Assembly: GCF_000829375.1 (NCBI RefSeq)
Contig: NZ_AP014624.1
Location: 372,001-436,000, forward strand
DNA length: 64,000 bases
Direction of reading: 5' to 3'
DNA from: Chryseobacterium sp. StRB126
GTDB lineage: Bacteria; Bacteroidota; Bacteroidia; Flavobacteriales; Weeksellaceae
In this document: positions 9,301 through 17,388 of the stretch, in pieces
Numbering within the stretch: the stretch's first letter is position 1
Layout: each line of letters opens with the position of its first letter
Position numbers and translations under genes: made by a program
The notes under the pieces: model-generated
The model's database searches: none
Seen by the model: only the letters and a program-made list of their open reading frames with translations
What the model was told of the DNA's origin: nothing

Positions 9301-10062
9301 GGATAGCATTGGCGGAACTACAAAAGCTAACTGGTTATATTCGTTATAAATATAATAAGTATCTGCATTTTCTGAACTGCTTACGACATTCCTTATCAGA
9401 ATAACCTGTCCTTTACCATTTTTAAACTCAATCGTCTTGTTTCCATCTTCATCGGTAACTGTGTTCTTATATAACTGATTGGCTCCATAGACACCAGCAT
9501 TAGAAGGAATACTTTTGGTAGCTCCTCCTACCCAGCTTGTAGAAGTAGTAAATTTCTTTACTGCATCGGCTGCTGTATTGGCCTCATTATCATATTTTAT
9601 CGGTTTTCCCATCCAATCAGTCCCTATCTGGATCTGCTGCTGAAGCCTATCCAGCGGAGAGCTTTCCAATACTTTTTCTGAAAATGCTCTCTCATTTGTA
9701 TAAAGGTTTTGTGGATCTCCTACCGGGAACGGAACTAATCCAGAGTTCTGGGTATAAATAAGTCCATCTTGTGTTCCTGACTGAGGTACGGGAAGATATT
9801 CTCTTGTTTGTCTTCCAAATCCATCATAGATAACCGGGATCACAACATCTCTTCCCTGCGGAGTTATTTTTACATTTACAATTTGTTTTAATTTTCCTAA
9901 TCCATCATAATACTCAACTTTACGCATTTGCTTTGCGTTGGGCTGGGAGGTGGTTACGGGTTCAAGATAGGTACGGGCCTGTACATAATTCTCGAGGTTT
10001 GATTGTGATTTTAAAGTACTTATAGAAAGCACTAAACCGATTGGGATTATTATTTTTTTCAT
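6388..10062 (-). CDS. RHS-repeat core protein with DUF6443 N-terminus (polymorphic toxin type)
   Basis: A signal peptide is followed by a DUF6443-like region (EPVTTSQPNAKQMRKVEYYDGLGK, then many YD-type repeats such as YDGFGRQTREY and YDLNGNITNLY). The conserved RHS-associated core (GWRHYMPDVGRWTTSDPL) lies near residue 930 and LNPYAYGYNDPIRYDDPDG just after it. Seven consecutive Asp residues occur near residue 975. The roughly 190-residue tip after the core begins with a Gly/Ala-rich, possibly membrane-active stretch (GGALIGGGLELGGQLL) and ends in a basic, Ala/Lys-rich region; no known toxin fold is recognised. RHS proteins form a cocoon around a C-terminal effector. Probably exported and cell-surface. 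It is preceded by the DUF5977 partner with a 9-base gap. Confidence 0.88.
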   Translation of the reverse strand: MKKIIIPIGLVLSISTLKSQSNLENYVQARTYLEPVTTSQPNAKQMRKVEYYDGLGKLKQIVNVKITPQGRDVVIPVIYDGFGRQTREYLPVPQSGTQDGLIYTQNSGLVPFPVGDPQNLYTNERAFSEKVLESSPLDRLQQQIQIGTDWMGKPIKYDNEANTAADAVKKFTTSTSWVGGATKSIPSNAGVYGANQLYKNTVTDEDGNKTIEFKNGKGQVILIRNVVSSSENADTYYIYNEYNQLAFVVPPMLSKIQSWTPADQDNLAYEYRYNGGNLMVEKKLPGKDWEYMVYDKSDRLILSQDANLRAQNKWVISKYDKLGRVVYTGYLTGGERADRQNEIKDLLIIESRNSTGFTRNGITVYYTDNNFVGQIPTLLSVNYYDSYPPYNFNPDLTIPGKTVLTEVPNADGRSTKGLPVATLLKNVEDDNWTKNYTLYDDKARVIGSHSINYLGGYTRIETDLDFSGVTLSTKTKHFRRTTEPEVNVKERFEYDNQNRLLKHYHQVDYWPEQLLAENIYNEFAQLATKKVGNNLQSIDYAYNVKGWLTDVNKDQMGIPDLGGKLFAYKIKYNQKNGITKPDPVLFAGKDVQARYNGNIAEVDWRAVESIGANPPMEPKRYGYVYDSLNRVTAGYYQNPNNPYSREHTESIDYDLNGNITNLYRTSVMENGNTTATVIDNIEYTNVGNHAVKMKDLSKNKSGYEGTVGSLIEYDLNGNMKNMFDKQISDIGYNHLNLQNSLVIGGGQVTTEINSKFRSDGVKVRKENTLTSIGITSTTWTKEITDYLDGFQYLNKTASNNGGGGSTDMFSKTSSESQVALEMEAFKKIPPIDLDPLPIDPIVKNPHNPELQFFATTEGFYDYQKKSYIYQYKDHLGNVRVSFSRNNQNGAFEITDANDYYPFGMNHLKTGGAYFGAGSYKNYKYNRKELQETGMYDYGWRHYMPDVGRWTTSDPLIKDLDFTFNPNEADDDDDDDISAGILLANGGGVFNVKNLNPYAYGYNDPIRYDDPDGRCPNCLTALGGALIGGGLELGGQLLSGKSFKEVDWADVAIETGKGALAGAGLGVGAKFLVEAGSVVAKAAVDYSGNEGNQNIFNGKKSGSKAWADGLMDVAAGKAGGAAAKQLNKVSGKFLAKATVAETKALRNVTLATNNFNRLTNGGRNMYGVNATLATSKLAKSKAVAQVARKNAAAAKITKTVVKNGEIVNKAIQGSLGDKIKSWFGF

Positions 10063-10071
10063 GGCTAGTTT

Positions 10072-10708
10072 TTATTTATCATATTCAAAATATAAAGTGG
10101 CTGAACTTCCTGAGTTTCCTCCTGTAGACCTTACTGTAACATCTCCAGCTGGCCCCAATGATACACTCCAGCCTCCACCATTTGAGGATACATTGAAATT
10201 TTTATAAGAAGTTGGTCTGCATAAACTATCTAATGTTCCTATAAACACTCCATTAGACCAATTAGGTGTAGATCCGTTATACCCAGTTATAGGAAAGCTT
10301 AGAGTTACTTTTATATGGCCAAAAGCAGTTTCCTGGAAAGAAGAATAATAGATATCGGCAAGATGGGTAGGAGTAATAGTACATACATATGGAGTACAGA
10401 TTCCATTAGTAGTGGCATAATTAAGTCCATTAGCATTAATATCATTCTGTGCCATCTGATCTGCCTCTACCTGGCTTACTGTAGATACATATTTAGCCGC
10501 AGGAACAACATAAGTTACAGGTGAAGGCAGAGTCCCGGGCCCACAAACACTTGTAAAAGTTTTGCTTGCTTCGTCACTGTAATAATAAGTAGGAGTAATA
10601 TTATATTTATATTCTTTTACGATATTATTATCAGCATTGATAACTTTTTCAAGCCTCCCTGCATCATCATATTTATATTGCTCGCTAACTCCAGAAGGGG
10701 GTGTAATC
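10072..10708 (-). pseudogene. Displaced C-terminus of the DUF5977 RHS-partner gene (frameshift)
   Basis: Reading the minus strand in the frame of the stop at 10072, the frame stays open upstream to the A7 tract at 10709-10715. It encodes ITPPSGVSEQYKYDDAGRLE, then an ASKTFTSVCGPG...YVVPAAKYVSTVSQ segment and NDINANGLNYATTNGIC, which is the DUF5977 domain typical of Chryseobacterium RHS-partner proteins. The last residues form a beta-rich tail ending YFEYDK. The segment has no start of its own except an internal Met at 10455. It directly continues the upstream gene if one A is removed from the tract. See the linked finding. It may be a true mutation, slippage or an assembly error. Confidence 0.85.
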
Positions 10709-13700
10709 TTTTTTTGCTCCTATAAGCGGATCATAGGTATAGGTGGTAATCTGAAAATCTTTCAGTTCCGGCTTATTTTTAAAGTTATTCAGCTCCAAAG
10801 CCAGAGCATTCTCCGAATTTTCATCAATATCTACATCAGATTTCTTTACGATTTCCAGTTGCAGATAAGCTTTATTATCGTTTCCATCCAAGCCAAAAGC
10901 CTGCATTACCTGTGCATAACTTGCTCCCTCTATTTTTGCGATAGGCTGAGTATGGTTGTATCCCCAAATAGTTGTAGAAGATACCTCCTGTTCATTGATT
11001 GATTCAATCACATTTCCATAGATACCTTGTCGTAATGTTTGGGCTCCCTTTCTGTAATCTACTCCGTCAAAACTTTTCTGACTATATGCTTTTTCAATAA
11101 GAGGTTTATTGACAAAACCACCTGTTGGAACTAAAAATGGAACTGAAAATTGATTCAATACATTCTTAGTATAAGTAGTTTTTCCCTGATCTATAATAGT
11201 ATGCTCGCTTATTTCATTTAACCTATTCTCATTTTTAATCGTCAATGCATTACTATCGTTTCCTTCATATGCATATTTGATATGTTCTTCCTCGTTTGCT
11301 CCTCCGATTGTTTTGAAAATATCTTTAATTTTCCTTTCATTATTTCTCACATAATTAACTGACGACGAAACACTTCCATTACCAAAATATTCCGTAGTTT
11401 CTGTTTTACTGAGATCATAATTGAAAGAATAGAACTTTCCTAATCCTCCTCCATACCAGCCATCAACAATAAGGTCAGTTTCTTTCCATTTTAACTTATA
11501 ATCATGTAAAACAGACTTAACAATCTGATTGCCTGAATTATAAACTTTACTGGATTTTAGTTTTCCATTAATTCCTTTAAAATCTGCTTCCGGAATATAA
11601 TAATAATACCTGTTGTCTAGCCCAATATAAATAATACCCCCATTCCCCGTATCTATATTTGTTGTTCTGGTTGCATAGGAATCATAAATCATTGGGGATT
11701 TATAATGAAAGTCATCTATATCAATCTGCTTTGTATAGATTGGGGTAAATGTACTATACTCATTAATGGTATATCCAAGAGTTGTATTATCTTTTTTTCT
11801 TGTTTTCTTTACAGAACCATAATAGAAAGAATACTCATTATCTCCACTTGCACTTACATATTTCTCAGGTTCAGCATACTCGGACTGCCCGCCCCAGGTT
11901 ACACCGCTGATTTTAGGAACTTCCAGTAAAGTACCTGTACCATCTCCATTAGCACCATATGTGTATTCCTCTGTAAACTGCCCATTTCCTGAATCTGTAG
12001 TAGATTCTTTCACTCTAAGACCAGGTCCTTCTCTTTTTTGATTGTAATAAGTAAAATAATTCAAATCATAAGTATACAACACTTTCCCTCCTAAACTTGA
12101 GATACTTTCTAATGATCCCGAGACTGCATCTTCTAGCTTTGGGGTACTATCTTTGGTATATGAAGTACCAGCTGTTTGAAGCTCTGTTCCTGTAAACTGA
12201 TCTCTTTTATAGAGAGAAAAAGGAGAAATATCAATATTTATTTTATTATCAGTTGGGTAATAAAATAGGTTGGGTATGAAACGTTTAGGATCTCCTGCTT
12301 TATAAAAGCCCCAATGGTCAATCTGGAAAGACTGTTTATTAGGAAGGTTTCGAGGGGTCTTATATTTAAAATTATATTTATTAACAGGGACTCCGTTTTT
12401 ATCACTAAGCGCTATTTCTGTTAAAAACATCCTGGTATATACTGCCTTATCTATTCCAGGATCTGCATGAATATTCTTTTCAGTAGATTCAATATCCACC
12501 TGTACTAAACGAGCTTTATTAACAACAGTCTCTGTATTATTTGTTTTATTAATACTGGACACCACGATCTCATTGAGTTTCTGTAAGGTACTGGATCTAC
12601 CTGCATCATAAATATCTTTTCGAACCTCCCCATAATTAAATGCAATTTTTGAAGATGAAGATTGAATACTCTTAATGATAGGTACCATATTCAGTTTCCG
12701 CTTCGTTTCCAATGTTATTTTACTAGTGCTCCACGAATTTGCAGGGTAGGGATAATAAGATCCTGATGCTCTTTTAAATGTTAGAGATTTTTTTGTTTCA
12801 TAATCAAAAGATATAACTTCACCATACCTATTTTCAATTTTTGATAAATACCAGCTAATCGGTATTTTTTTATTTTTCTCATATCTTGCTCTTAAATCCA
12901 ATGGTGCAGGATATATCGGATCATTGGGAGCACAATAAGGATGATCTACCGTAAAGTCTGTATTCGTCGGCTTAATATCATTAGCAGAAGTTACAGGCAT
13001 AATTACCCCCCCAAAAGTCTTCTGAGTGAAATTGACATAATCTGTTCCCGGTAAATCTAATTCGATAGCTGCAAATATATATTTCACTCCATTCTCATCT
13101 GTAAGAGTAAATTCCTGAAATATGTCTGCTCCTTTTTTATCTCCTACAACTTTATAATTTTCATCATTAATAACATGTATATTACCATCTAATCCAAAAT
13201 AGAACTCGAAGGTTTCTTTTCCTGGGATTGTTACTACAAAAAGATCATTATTGTCATGATAAGCACTAAAAAATTTAGAACTAACAGTTGTGTTTCCTGT
13301 AATCGGCCTGGGGTTGGTTTTATATTGATTAATCATGCTAATATTATTCGCAAGCACTCCCAGAAGTCCTTTGTTTTCCGGATAATAACTCAATCCCATG
13401 CATTCTATTGTAGGATTAACCTGACCAGGAGGTGTTCCTATAGGAATTTGATATGTCTTATATGTAGCATATACAACACCATCTGAAGATTCATCCTGAA
13501 CCCCTCTTCTTAACCTAGTAATAACACCCACTCCATTCACATCCCAATTAAGCCCAATATTACTGGCTTCTGAACTCACTTTTACCCCTCTTCCATCATA
13601 TCTAAGAGACAATGGAAGAGTATAGTCTTTAATTTCCAGCTTTGCAATTGGAATCTCAACATTGGGACTTCCTGAAGCTTCACTAATTCTTGATAACTCC

Positions 13701-13801
13701 TGAAGATTATTTGTTATAGAGCTGGCTCTTGGATTTTGCTGAGCCTGAACAACTGTAGTTAAAAATAAGATTGTTCCTAAGGTTATAATTTTTCTTTTCA
13801 C
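10685..13801 (-). CDS. RHS-partner protein (SpvB/YD-like), C-terminus frameshifted
   Basis: A signal peptide (ending VVQAQQNP) leads into the conserved opening SGSPNVEIPIAKLEIKDYTLPLSLRYDGRGVKVSSEASNIGLNWDVNG. This segment is shared by the large surface proteins that precede RHS-core genes in Flavobacteriia. Long YD-like beta regions follow. The reading frame ends at TAG 10685 with the aberrant tail KKDYTPFWS, where relatives read KKITPPSGV. The cause is one extra A in the A7 tract at 10709-10715. The repaired protein would be about 1242 aa and include a DUF5977 C-terminal domain. It lies 3 bases after the T9SS gene and belongs to the same operon. Confidence 0.85.
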   Translation of the reverse strand: MKRKIITLGTILFLTTVVQAQQNPRASSITNNLQELSRISEASGSPNVEIPIAKLEIKDYTLPLSLRYDGRGVKVSSEASNIGLNWDVNGVGVITRLRRGVQDESSDGVVYATYKTYQIPIGTPPGQVNPTIECMGLSYYPENKGLLGVLANNISMINQYKTNPRPITGNTTVSSKFFSAYHDNNDLFVVTIPGKETFEFYFGLDGNIHVINDENYKVVGDKKGADIFQEFTLTDENGVKYIFAAIELDLPGTDYVNFTQKTFGGVIMPVTSANDIKPTNTDFTVDHPYCAPNDPIYPAPLDLRARYEKNKKIPISWYLSKIENRYGEVISFDYETKKSLTFKRASGSYYPYPANSWSTSKITLETKRKLNMVPIIKSIQSSSSKIAFNYGEVRKDIYDAGRSSTLQKLNEIVVSSINKTNNTETVVNKARLVQVDIESTEKNIHADPGIDKAVYTRMFLTEIALSDKNGVPVNKYNFKYKTPRNLPNKQSFQIDHWGFYKAGDPKRFIPNLFYYPTDNKINIDISPFSLYKRDQFTGTELQTAGTSYTKDSTPKLEDAVSGSLESISSLGGKVLYTYDLNYFTYYNQKREGPGLRVKESTTDSGNGQFTEEYTYGANGDGTGTLLEVPKISGVTWGGQSEYAEPEKYVSASGDNEYSFYYGSVKKTRKKDNTTLGYTINEYSTFTPIYTKQIDIDDFHYKSPMIYDSYATRTTNIDTGNGGIIYIGLDNRYYYYIPEADFKGINGKLKSSKVYNSGNQIVKSVLHDYKLKWKETDLIVDGWYGGGLGKFYSFNYDLSKTETTEYFGNGSVSSSVNYVRNNERKIKDIFKTIGGANEEEHIKYAYEGNDSNALTIKNENRLNEISEHTIIDQGKTTYTKNVLNQFSVPFLVPTGGFVNKPLIEKAYSQKSFDGVDYRKGAQTLRQGIYGNVIESINEQEVSSTTIWGYNHTQPIAKIEGASYAQVMQAFGLDGNDNKAYLQLEIVKKSDVDIDENSENALALELNNFKNKPELKDFQITTYTYDPLIGAKKDYTPFWS

Positions 13802-13804
13802 TGG

Positions 13805-15430
13805 TTATTTTTTTATCAGCTTAGCATTCGCTGTTTTGTTACTATCCGTTTTTATTGTAATCAGATAAGCTCCCTGTACTAGAGAATTTGTATTGATTTT
13901 AGTTATATTATTTTTAGTCTTCAAATTCTGAATCTGTCTTCCACTCATATCATAGAGCATAATATCAGCTTCCTTGAAGTCAAAACCAATCTCCACATAC
14001 GCATAGTCAGATACTGGATTAGGATAGATTTTGATATCATACTTCTCTACAAGCTCTTTTACCTGTTGATCTCCCAGCTTTACAATCTTCCAGTTTTCCT
14101 TACCTAATTCCTTTGCACTGGTTCCTGCCAGTACAATAGAGCCATCTTTGTTTAATTTCAAATCTGAAAGCCGTTCCTCTCTCTTTCTGGATTCTCCTTT
14201 CACATGCTTTCTCCACTGTTCATTTCCGCTATGGTCCAGGTACAGCATCCAGAACGTTTCATCATTTTCTTCAATTCTTCCTTCTGCCTGGGTGTAACCG
14301 CCTAACAGTATTCCTTTTGAAGTTCCATCATCTGCTGAATGAAGAACACTCATACTCATCAGAATATCTCTGTTCTTGAAATTGTATGATTTTTGCCATT
14401 TTTCTTCGCCTCTTTCATTCAAAGAAATCAGCCACAGATCTGTACCTTCTTCTATTCCCACAGATTTGTTTCCGGACCTGTCTGATCTGGATTCTCCTCC
14501 AATGATAAAGCCATTTGAAGCAAGGGCCAGCGTTCTGATATGATCATCTCCTTTACCTCCAAAATTCTTTTCCCATTCTACCTTTCCGTTTTTATCAAGT
14601 TTAACGATCCAATAATCACCTTCACCGAAATTTTCTGTGGATTTTCCGGTGCGGGATACAAGATTCGGAGTACGGGATTCGGAAGATGATATGTTCCCAC
14701 GAGACTTGTCACCTGATCCCGAAACACGAACTTCAGAACTTCTTGAATAAATCCCAAGTAAAGCTCCCCCATCTTTCGTTGGAATCATCTTTTCAACCTC
14801 ATCAAGTCCTCTTCCACCTAAAATCAATTGAGACAATTCCTTTCCATCCTTATCCAATCTGGTAATCCAGACATCTTTTGAACCATAACCTTTGGATGCC
14901 CCTTGTACATTTCCTGCCACCATGAACCCCAAATCTGTTGTTTGAATGACAGCTCGGGCCTCTTCATCCGAATAAGTACCTAAGGTCTTTTGCCATAATT
15001 CATCTCCAAATTCATTGATTCTGATAAGCCAGATGTCTGATCCTCCTTTGGAATCTTCTTTTTTATCAAGCCCTTTTCCTGAATAAGAAGTCCCGGCAAG
15101 TAAAAAACCACCATCTTGAGTGGACACTGTAGCTGTTAAATAATCATGGTTTTGTCCGGAAAAATATTTTTCCCAGGCCTTTTCACCCTGTTGGTTCAGT
15201 TTTATCAGGTGAAAATCATAACCATTGTTCTGTTTATTCTCGGAAGTCTGGGATTTATCATCGCTCTGAATAGAGCTCCCCGTAATAAGGTATTGCTGAT
15301 CGATGGTTGTAGTGACCTGATTTAAAAAGTCCTGAGTAGAGGACTTTATATCTTTTTGCCAGACTACTTCCTGAGCATACAACCCTGAAACAGTGCATAA
15401 GAATAGTGCACTGATATAGAATTTCTTCAT
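13805..15430 (-). CDS. T9SS type A sorting-domain protein with propeller-like repeats
   Basis: A signal peptide is followed by repeated units of about 50 residues. Each carries a W-x-K/R core and a phrase such as GGSDIWLIRINEFGDELWQK, DGGFLLAGTSYSG or GGKGDDHIRTLALASNGFIIGG, as in delta-60 or propeller-type surface proteins. The last roughly 75 residues begin KIYPNPVSDYAYVEIG and end in a Lys-rich tail (NAKLIKK), the classic type A C-terminal signal for export and cell-surface anchoring by the type IX secretion system. As first gene of the RHS operon it may provide a surface partner for the downstream proteins. The start ATG follows the leader ACTGAC that also occurs in a relic copy 234 bp upstream. 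Confidence 0.88.
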   Translation of the reverse strand: MKKFYISALFLCTVSGLYAQEVVWQKDIKSSTQDFLNQVTTTIDQQYLITGSSIQSDDKSQTSENKQNNGYDFHLIKLNQQGEKAWEKYFSGQNHDYLTATVSTQDGGFLLAGTSYSGKGLDKKEDSKGGSDIWLIRINEFGDELWQKTLGTYSDEEARAVIQTTDLGFMVAGNVQGASKGYGSKDVWITRLDKDGKELSQLILGGRGLDEVEKMIPTKDGGALLGIYSRSSEVRVSGSGDKSRGNISSSESRTPNLVSRTGKSTENFGEGDYWIVKLDKNGKVEWEKNFGGKGDDHIRTLALASNGFIIGGESRSDRSGNKSVGIEEGTDLWLISLNERGEEKWQKSYNFKNRDILMSMSVLHSADDGTSKGILLGGYTQAEGRIEENDETFWMLYLDHSGNEQWRKHVKGESRKREERLSDLKLNKDGSIVLAGTSAKELGKENWKIVKLGDQQVKELVEKYDIKIYPNPVSDYAYVEIGFDFKEADIMLYDMSGRQIQNLKTKNNITKINTNSLVQGAYLITIKTDSNKTANAKLIKK

Positions 15431-15927
15431 GTCAGTATTTAATTTAAGTTGTTATTAGTTTTTTTAGCACACTATAAGCGGCTTTAAAATATTTCTCAAT
15501 ATGAATATTTTATTATGTGAGTATAACCCGTATAAAAGTATTGAAAATGAAAATCAGACAGTTGTTTGAGAAACTCACCCTATAAAAAAGAATTTAATAT
15601 TTTCCCGAAGGATAATTTTTAAGAATATACTATAGAAACAACGAATAATGCATCGATTCTTCATGTCAGTTTTTAGTTTAAGTAGTTACTAATTTCTCAC
15701 AAAAATATCTTTTTTACCTCACTGTAAAAAGATTTAATATATTGCTTAAACCTGAATTTTATCATGTCATAATTTCCACAATACAAAATATTTTTCAGCC
15801 AATAATAAAATTTAATACACAAGAAAATGCCCCTATTCATTTAATTATAGGACATACATGATAAGCTTCCCAATATTAATATTCAATTTTGTACAATAAC
15901 CCATATACTGATAAAGAATAATGAAAT
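15431..15927. other. 497-bp non-coding gap with a duplicated gene-start relic
   Basis: There is no convincing gene. On the minus strand, bases 15656-15695 repeat the 5' leader and start codon of the T9SS gene (about 38 bases, roughly 80 percent identical, with CATGTCAGT shared). An ATG at 15664 opens a 29-codon frame, MKNRC..., ending TGA at 15575. This looks like the remains of a second gene with the same leader. The rest is AT-rich. A 10-bp tandem repeat, TAATGAAATC twice at 15919-15938, spans the umuC stop codon. Confidence 0.6.
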
Positions 15928-17199
15928 CTAATGAAATCTAAAATTAGCTTCAGGCAGCGTATTTTTTTTCAGGAACGCTTCATATTCCGGAGATAATTGT
16001 GCGCGGCCAAATGTATTTTCACCGCTCATGCTTCCGAGACGGACTTTATCTTTTCCGAATTTCTTGTTCATGGCATCCATGGCTTTCATCACGGGAAGGT
16101 GCTGGTTTTGTATATCTTCTTCAAAAAGACTGATCTGTCTCTGATCTTCCGGTACAAAATCATTCACCATCACTCCTGCCCTTTTATAATGAAATCCTTC
16201 TCTGTAAACAGCTTCAAAAAGTTTATTCACCACTCTTCCGATTAATATGGAAGAATTGGTTGGATTGGGAAGAATCTGAGTCATTGCATTTCTATATTCA
16301 GGAAGATCTTTTCTGAATCGGTTGGTCTGTACGAAGACCGTTATCATTTTACAGCAGGTATTCTGCTTTCGTAATCTTTCCGAACAATACATTCCAAAGG
16401 TTTCTACCCGTTCCCGGACCGCTTCTTTATCAGTAAGCATTTCCATAAAGCTTCGGGTAACGGCAATTGATTTTTTAGAAGATGGTGCATCCAATTCCAG
16501 CTGGCGAACTCCTCTTAATTCATGAATCATTCTCACCCCATGAATTCCCATCACTTTCCGAACCCACATTTCCGGTTTTTGAAGAAGATCCCAGGCTTTA
16601 TAAACCCCACTGTCATTCATTTTGGCAGCCAACTTTCTTCCTATTCCCCAAACATCTCCTATATTCAGCCATTTCAATGCTTTTTCTATTTTTTCCGGAG
16701 TGTCCATGATATAAACCCCATTAAATTGTTCCGGAAAATCCTTTACAATTCTGTTAGCCACTTTACATAAGGTTTTACTGGGAGCAATGCCTATACTTAC
16801 AGGAATATTTTCTTTTTCCTGAATTTCATTTTTGATTTTAGTACAGTATTCGTGTATATCAATATATTTGAAGCCTGTTAAATCAAGGAAAAGCTCATCA
16901 ATACTGTATATTTCATAATCCAGAACATAAGAACGGGCTATATTGATGACCTGCTGACTCTTGTAATTATAAAGTTCAAATTTTGCAGAAAAGCTTTTTA
17001 CATCATGCTCTCTGAAAAGATCTTTGTATTTAAAGGCCGGAGCAGCCATAGGGATTCCCAGATCTTTTGCTTCCTTACTTCGGGACACAACGCATCCGTC
17101 GTTGTTGGAAAGTACCACAACGGGTTTGCCTTCAAGGTCAGGATCCAGAGTCCTTTCACAGGAAACAAAAAAGTTATTACAATCTACCAGAGCATACAT
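15928..17199 (-). CDS. umuC: Y-family DNA polymerase V catalytic subunit, UmuC-like
   Basis: Translesion DNA synthesis. The N-terminus MYALVDCNNFFVSCER contains the first catalytic Asp (residue 6), and SIDELFLDLTG carries the second acidic pair (D, E) of the Y-family palm. The UmuC-type continuation NNDGCVVSRSKEAK and the helix-hairpin motif WGIGRKLAAKMN are present, as is a little-finger and C-terminal region of normal length (423 aa; the family is 420-430). No umuD partner is adjacent, although pairs are usual. Its own -7 box is at 17221-17228. A copy of the 19-bp shared element lies about 110 bp upstream but faces away from this gene. Confidence 0.93.
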   Translation of the reverse strand: MYALVDCNNFFVSCERTLDPDLEGKPVVVLSNNDGCVVSRSKEAKDLGIPMAAPAFKYKDLFREHDVKSFSAKFELYNYKSQQVINIARSYVLDYEIYSIDELFLDLTGFKYIDIHEYCTKIKNEIQEKENIPVSIGIAPSKTLCKVANRIVKDFPEQFNGVYIMDTPEKIEKALKWLNIGDVWGIGRKLAAKMNDSGVYKAWDLLQKPEMWVRKVMGIHGVRMIHELRGVRQLELDAPSSKKSIAVTRSFMEMLTDKEAVRERVETFGMYCSERLRKQNTCCKMITVFVQTNRFRKDLPEYRNAMTQILPNPTNSSILIGRVVNKLFEAVYREGFHYKRAGVMVNDFVPEDQRQISLFEEDIQNQHLPVMKAMDAMNKKFGKDKVRLGSMSGENTFGRAQLSPEYEAFLKKNTLPEANFRFH

Positions 17200-17220
17200 G
17201 ATGATCGTGAATTATCACTA

Positions 17221-17228
17221 CAAAATTA
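17221..17228 (-). promoter_or_regulatory. -7 promoter box of umuC
   Basis: On the minus strand this reads TAATTTTG, matching TAnnTTTG, 21 bases before the ATG at 17199. Confidence 0.55.
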
Positions 17229-17312
17229 TTATTTTTCAGGAATAAAATCACTTTTTAATCCTGAATTAACATCATATTTAACACATTGAAAAACAACTAA
17301 ATATTATTTTCA

Positions 17313-17350
17313 AACACGACATGTTTTGTCGTATTAGCACTTTAATTTTG
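17313..17350 (+). promoter_or_regulatory. Shared operator-promoter, copy A (orphan)
   Basis: The element AACACGACATGTTTTGTCG (17313-17331) contains the perfect interrupted palindrome CGACA-N5-TGTCG. It is followed after exactly 11 bp by TAATTTTG (17343-17350). Orientation and spacing equal the five copies that precede island genes. No open reading frame follows on the plus strand; transcription from here would run antisense into the end of the antiporter gene. In the reverse direction the equivalent -7 position reads AATATTTA, two mismatches from consensus, so weak control of umuC is possible. Confidence 0.75.
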
Positions 17351-17388
17351 TCTTCAAAAACATTATTTATTCACCTCAATACCGTAGA

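Noticed and set aside
15928..17199. umuC as a confirmed member of the island regulon
   Set aside because: The nearest element faces the other way, and umuC has its own -7 box 21 bases before its start; only weak leftward control remains possible.
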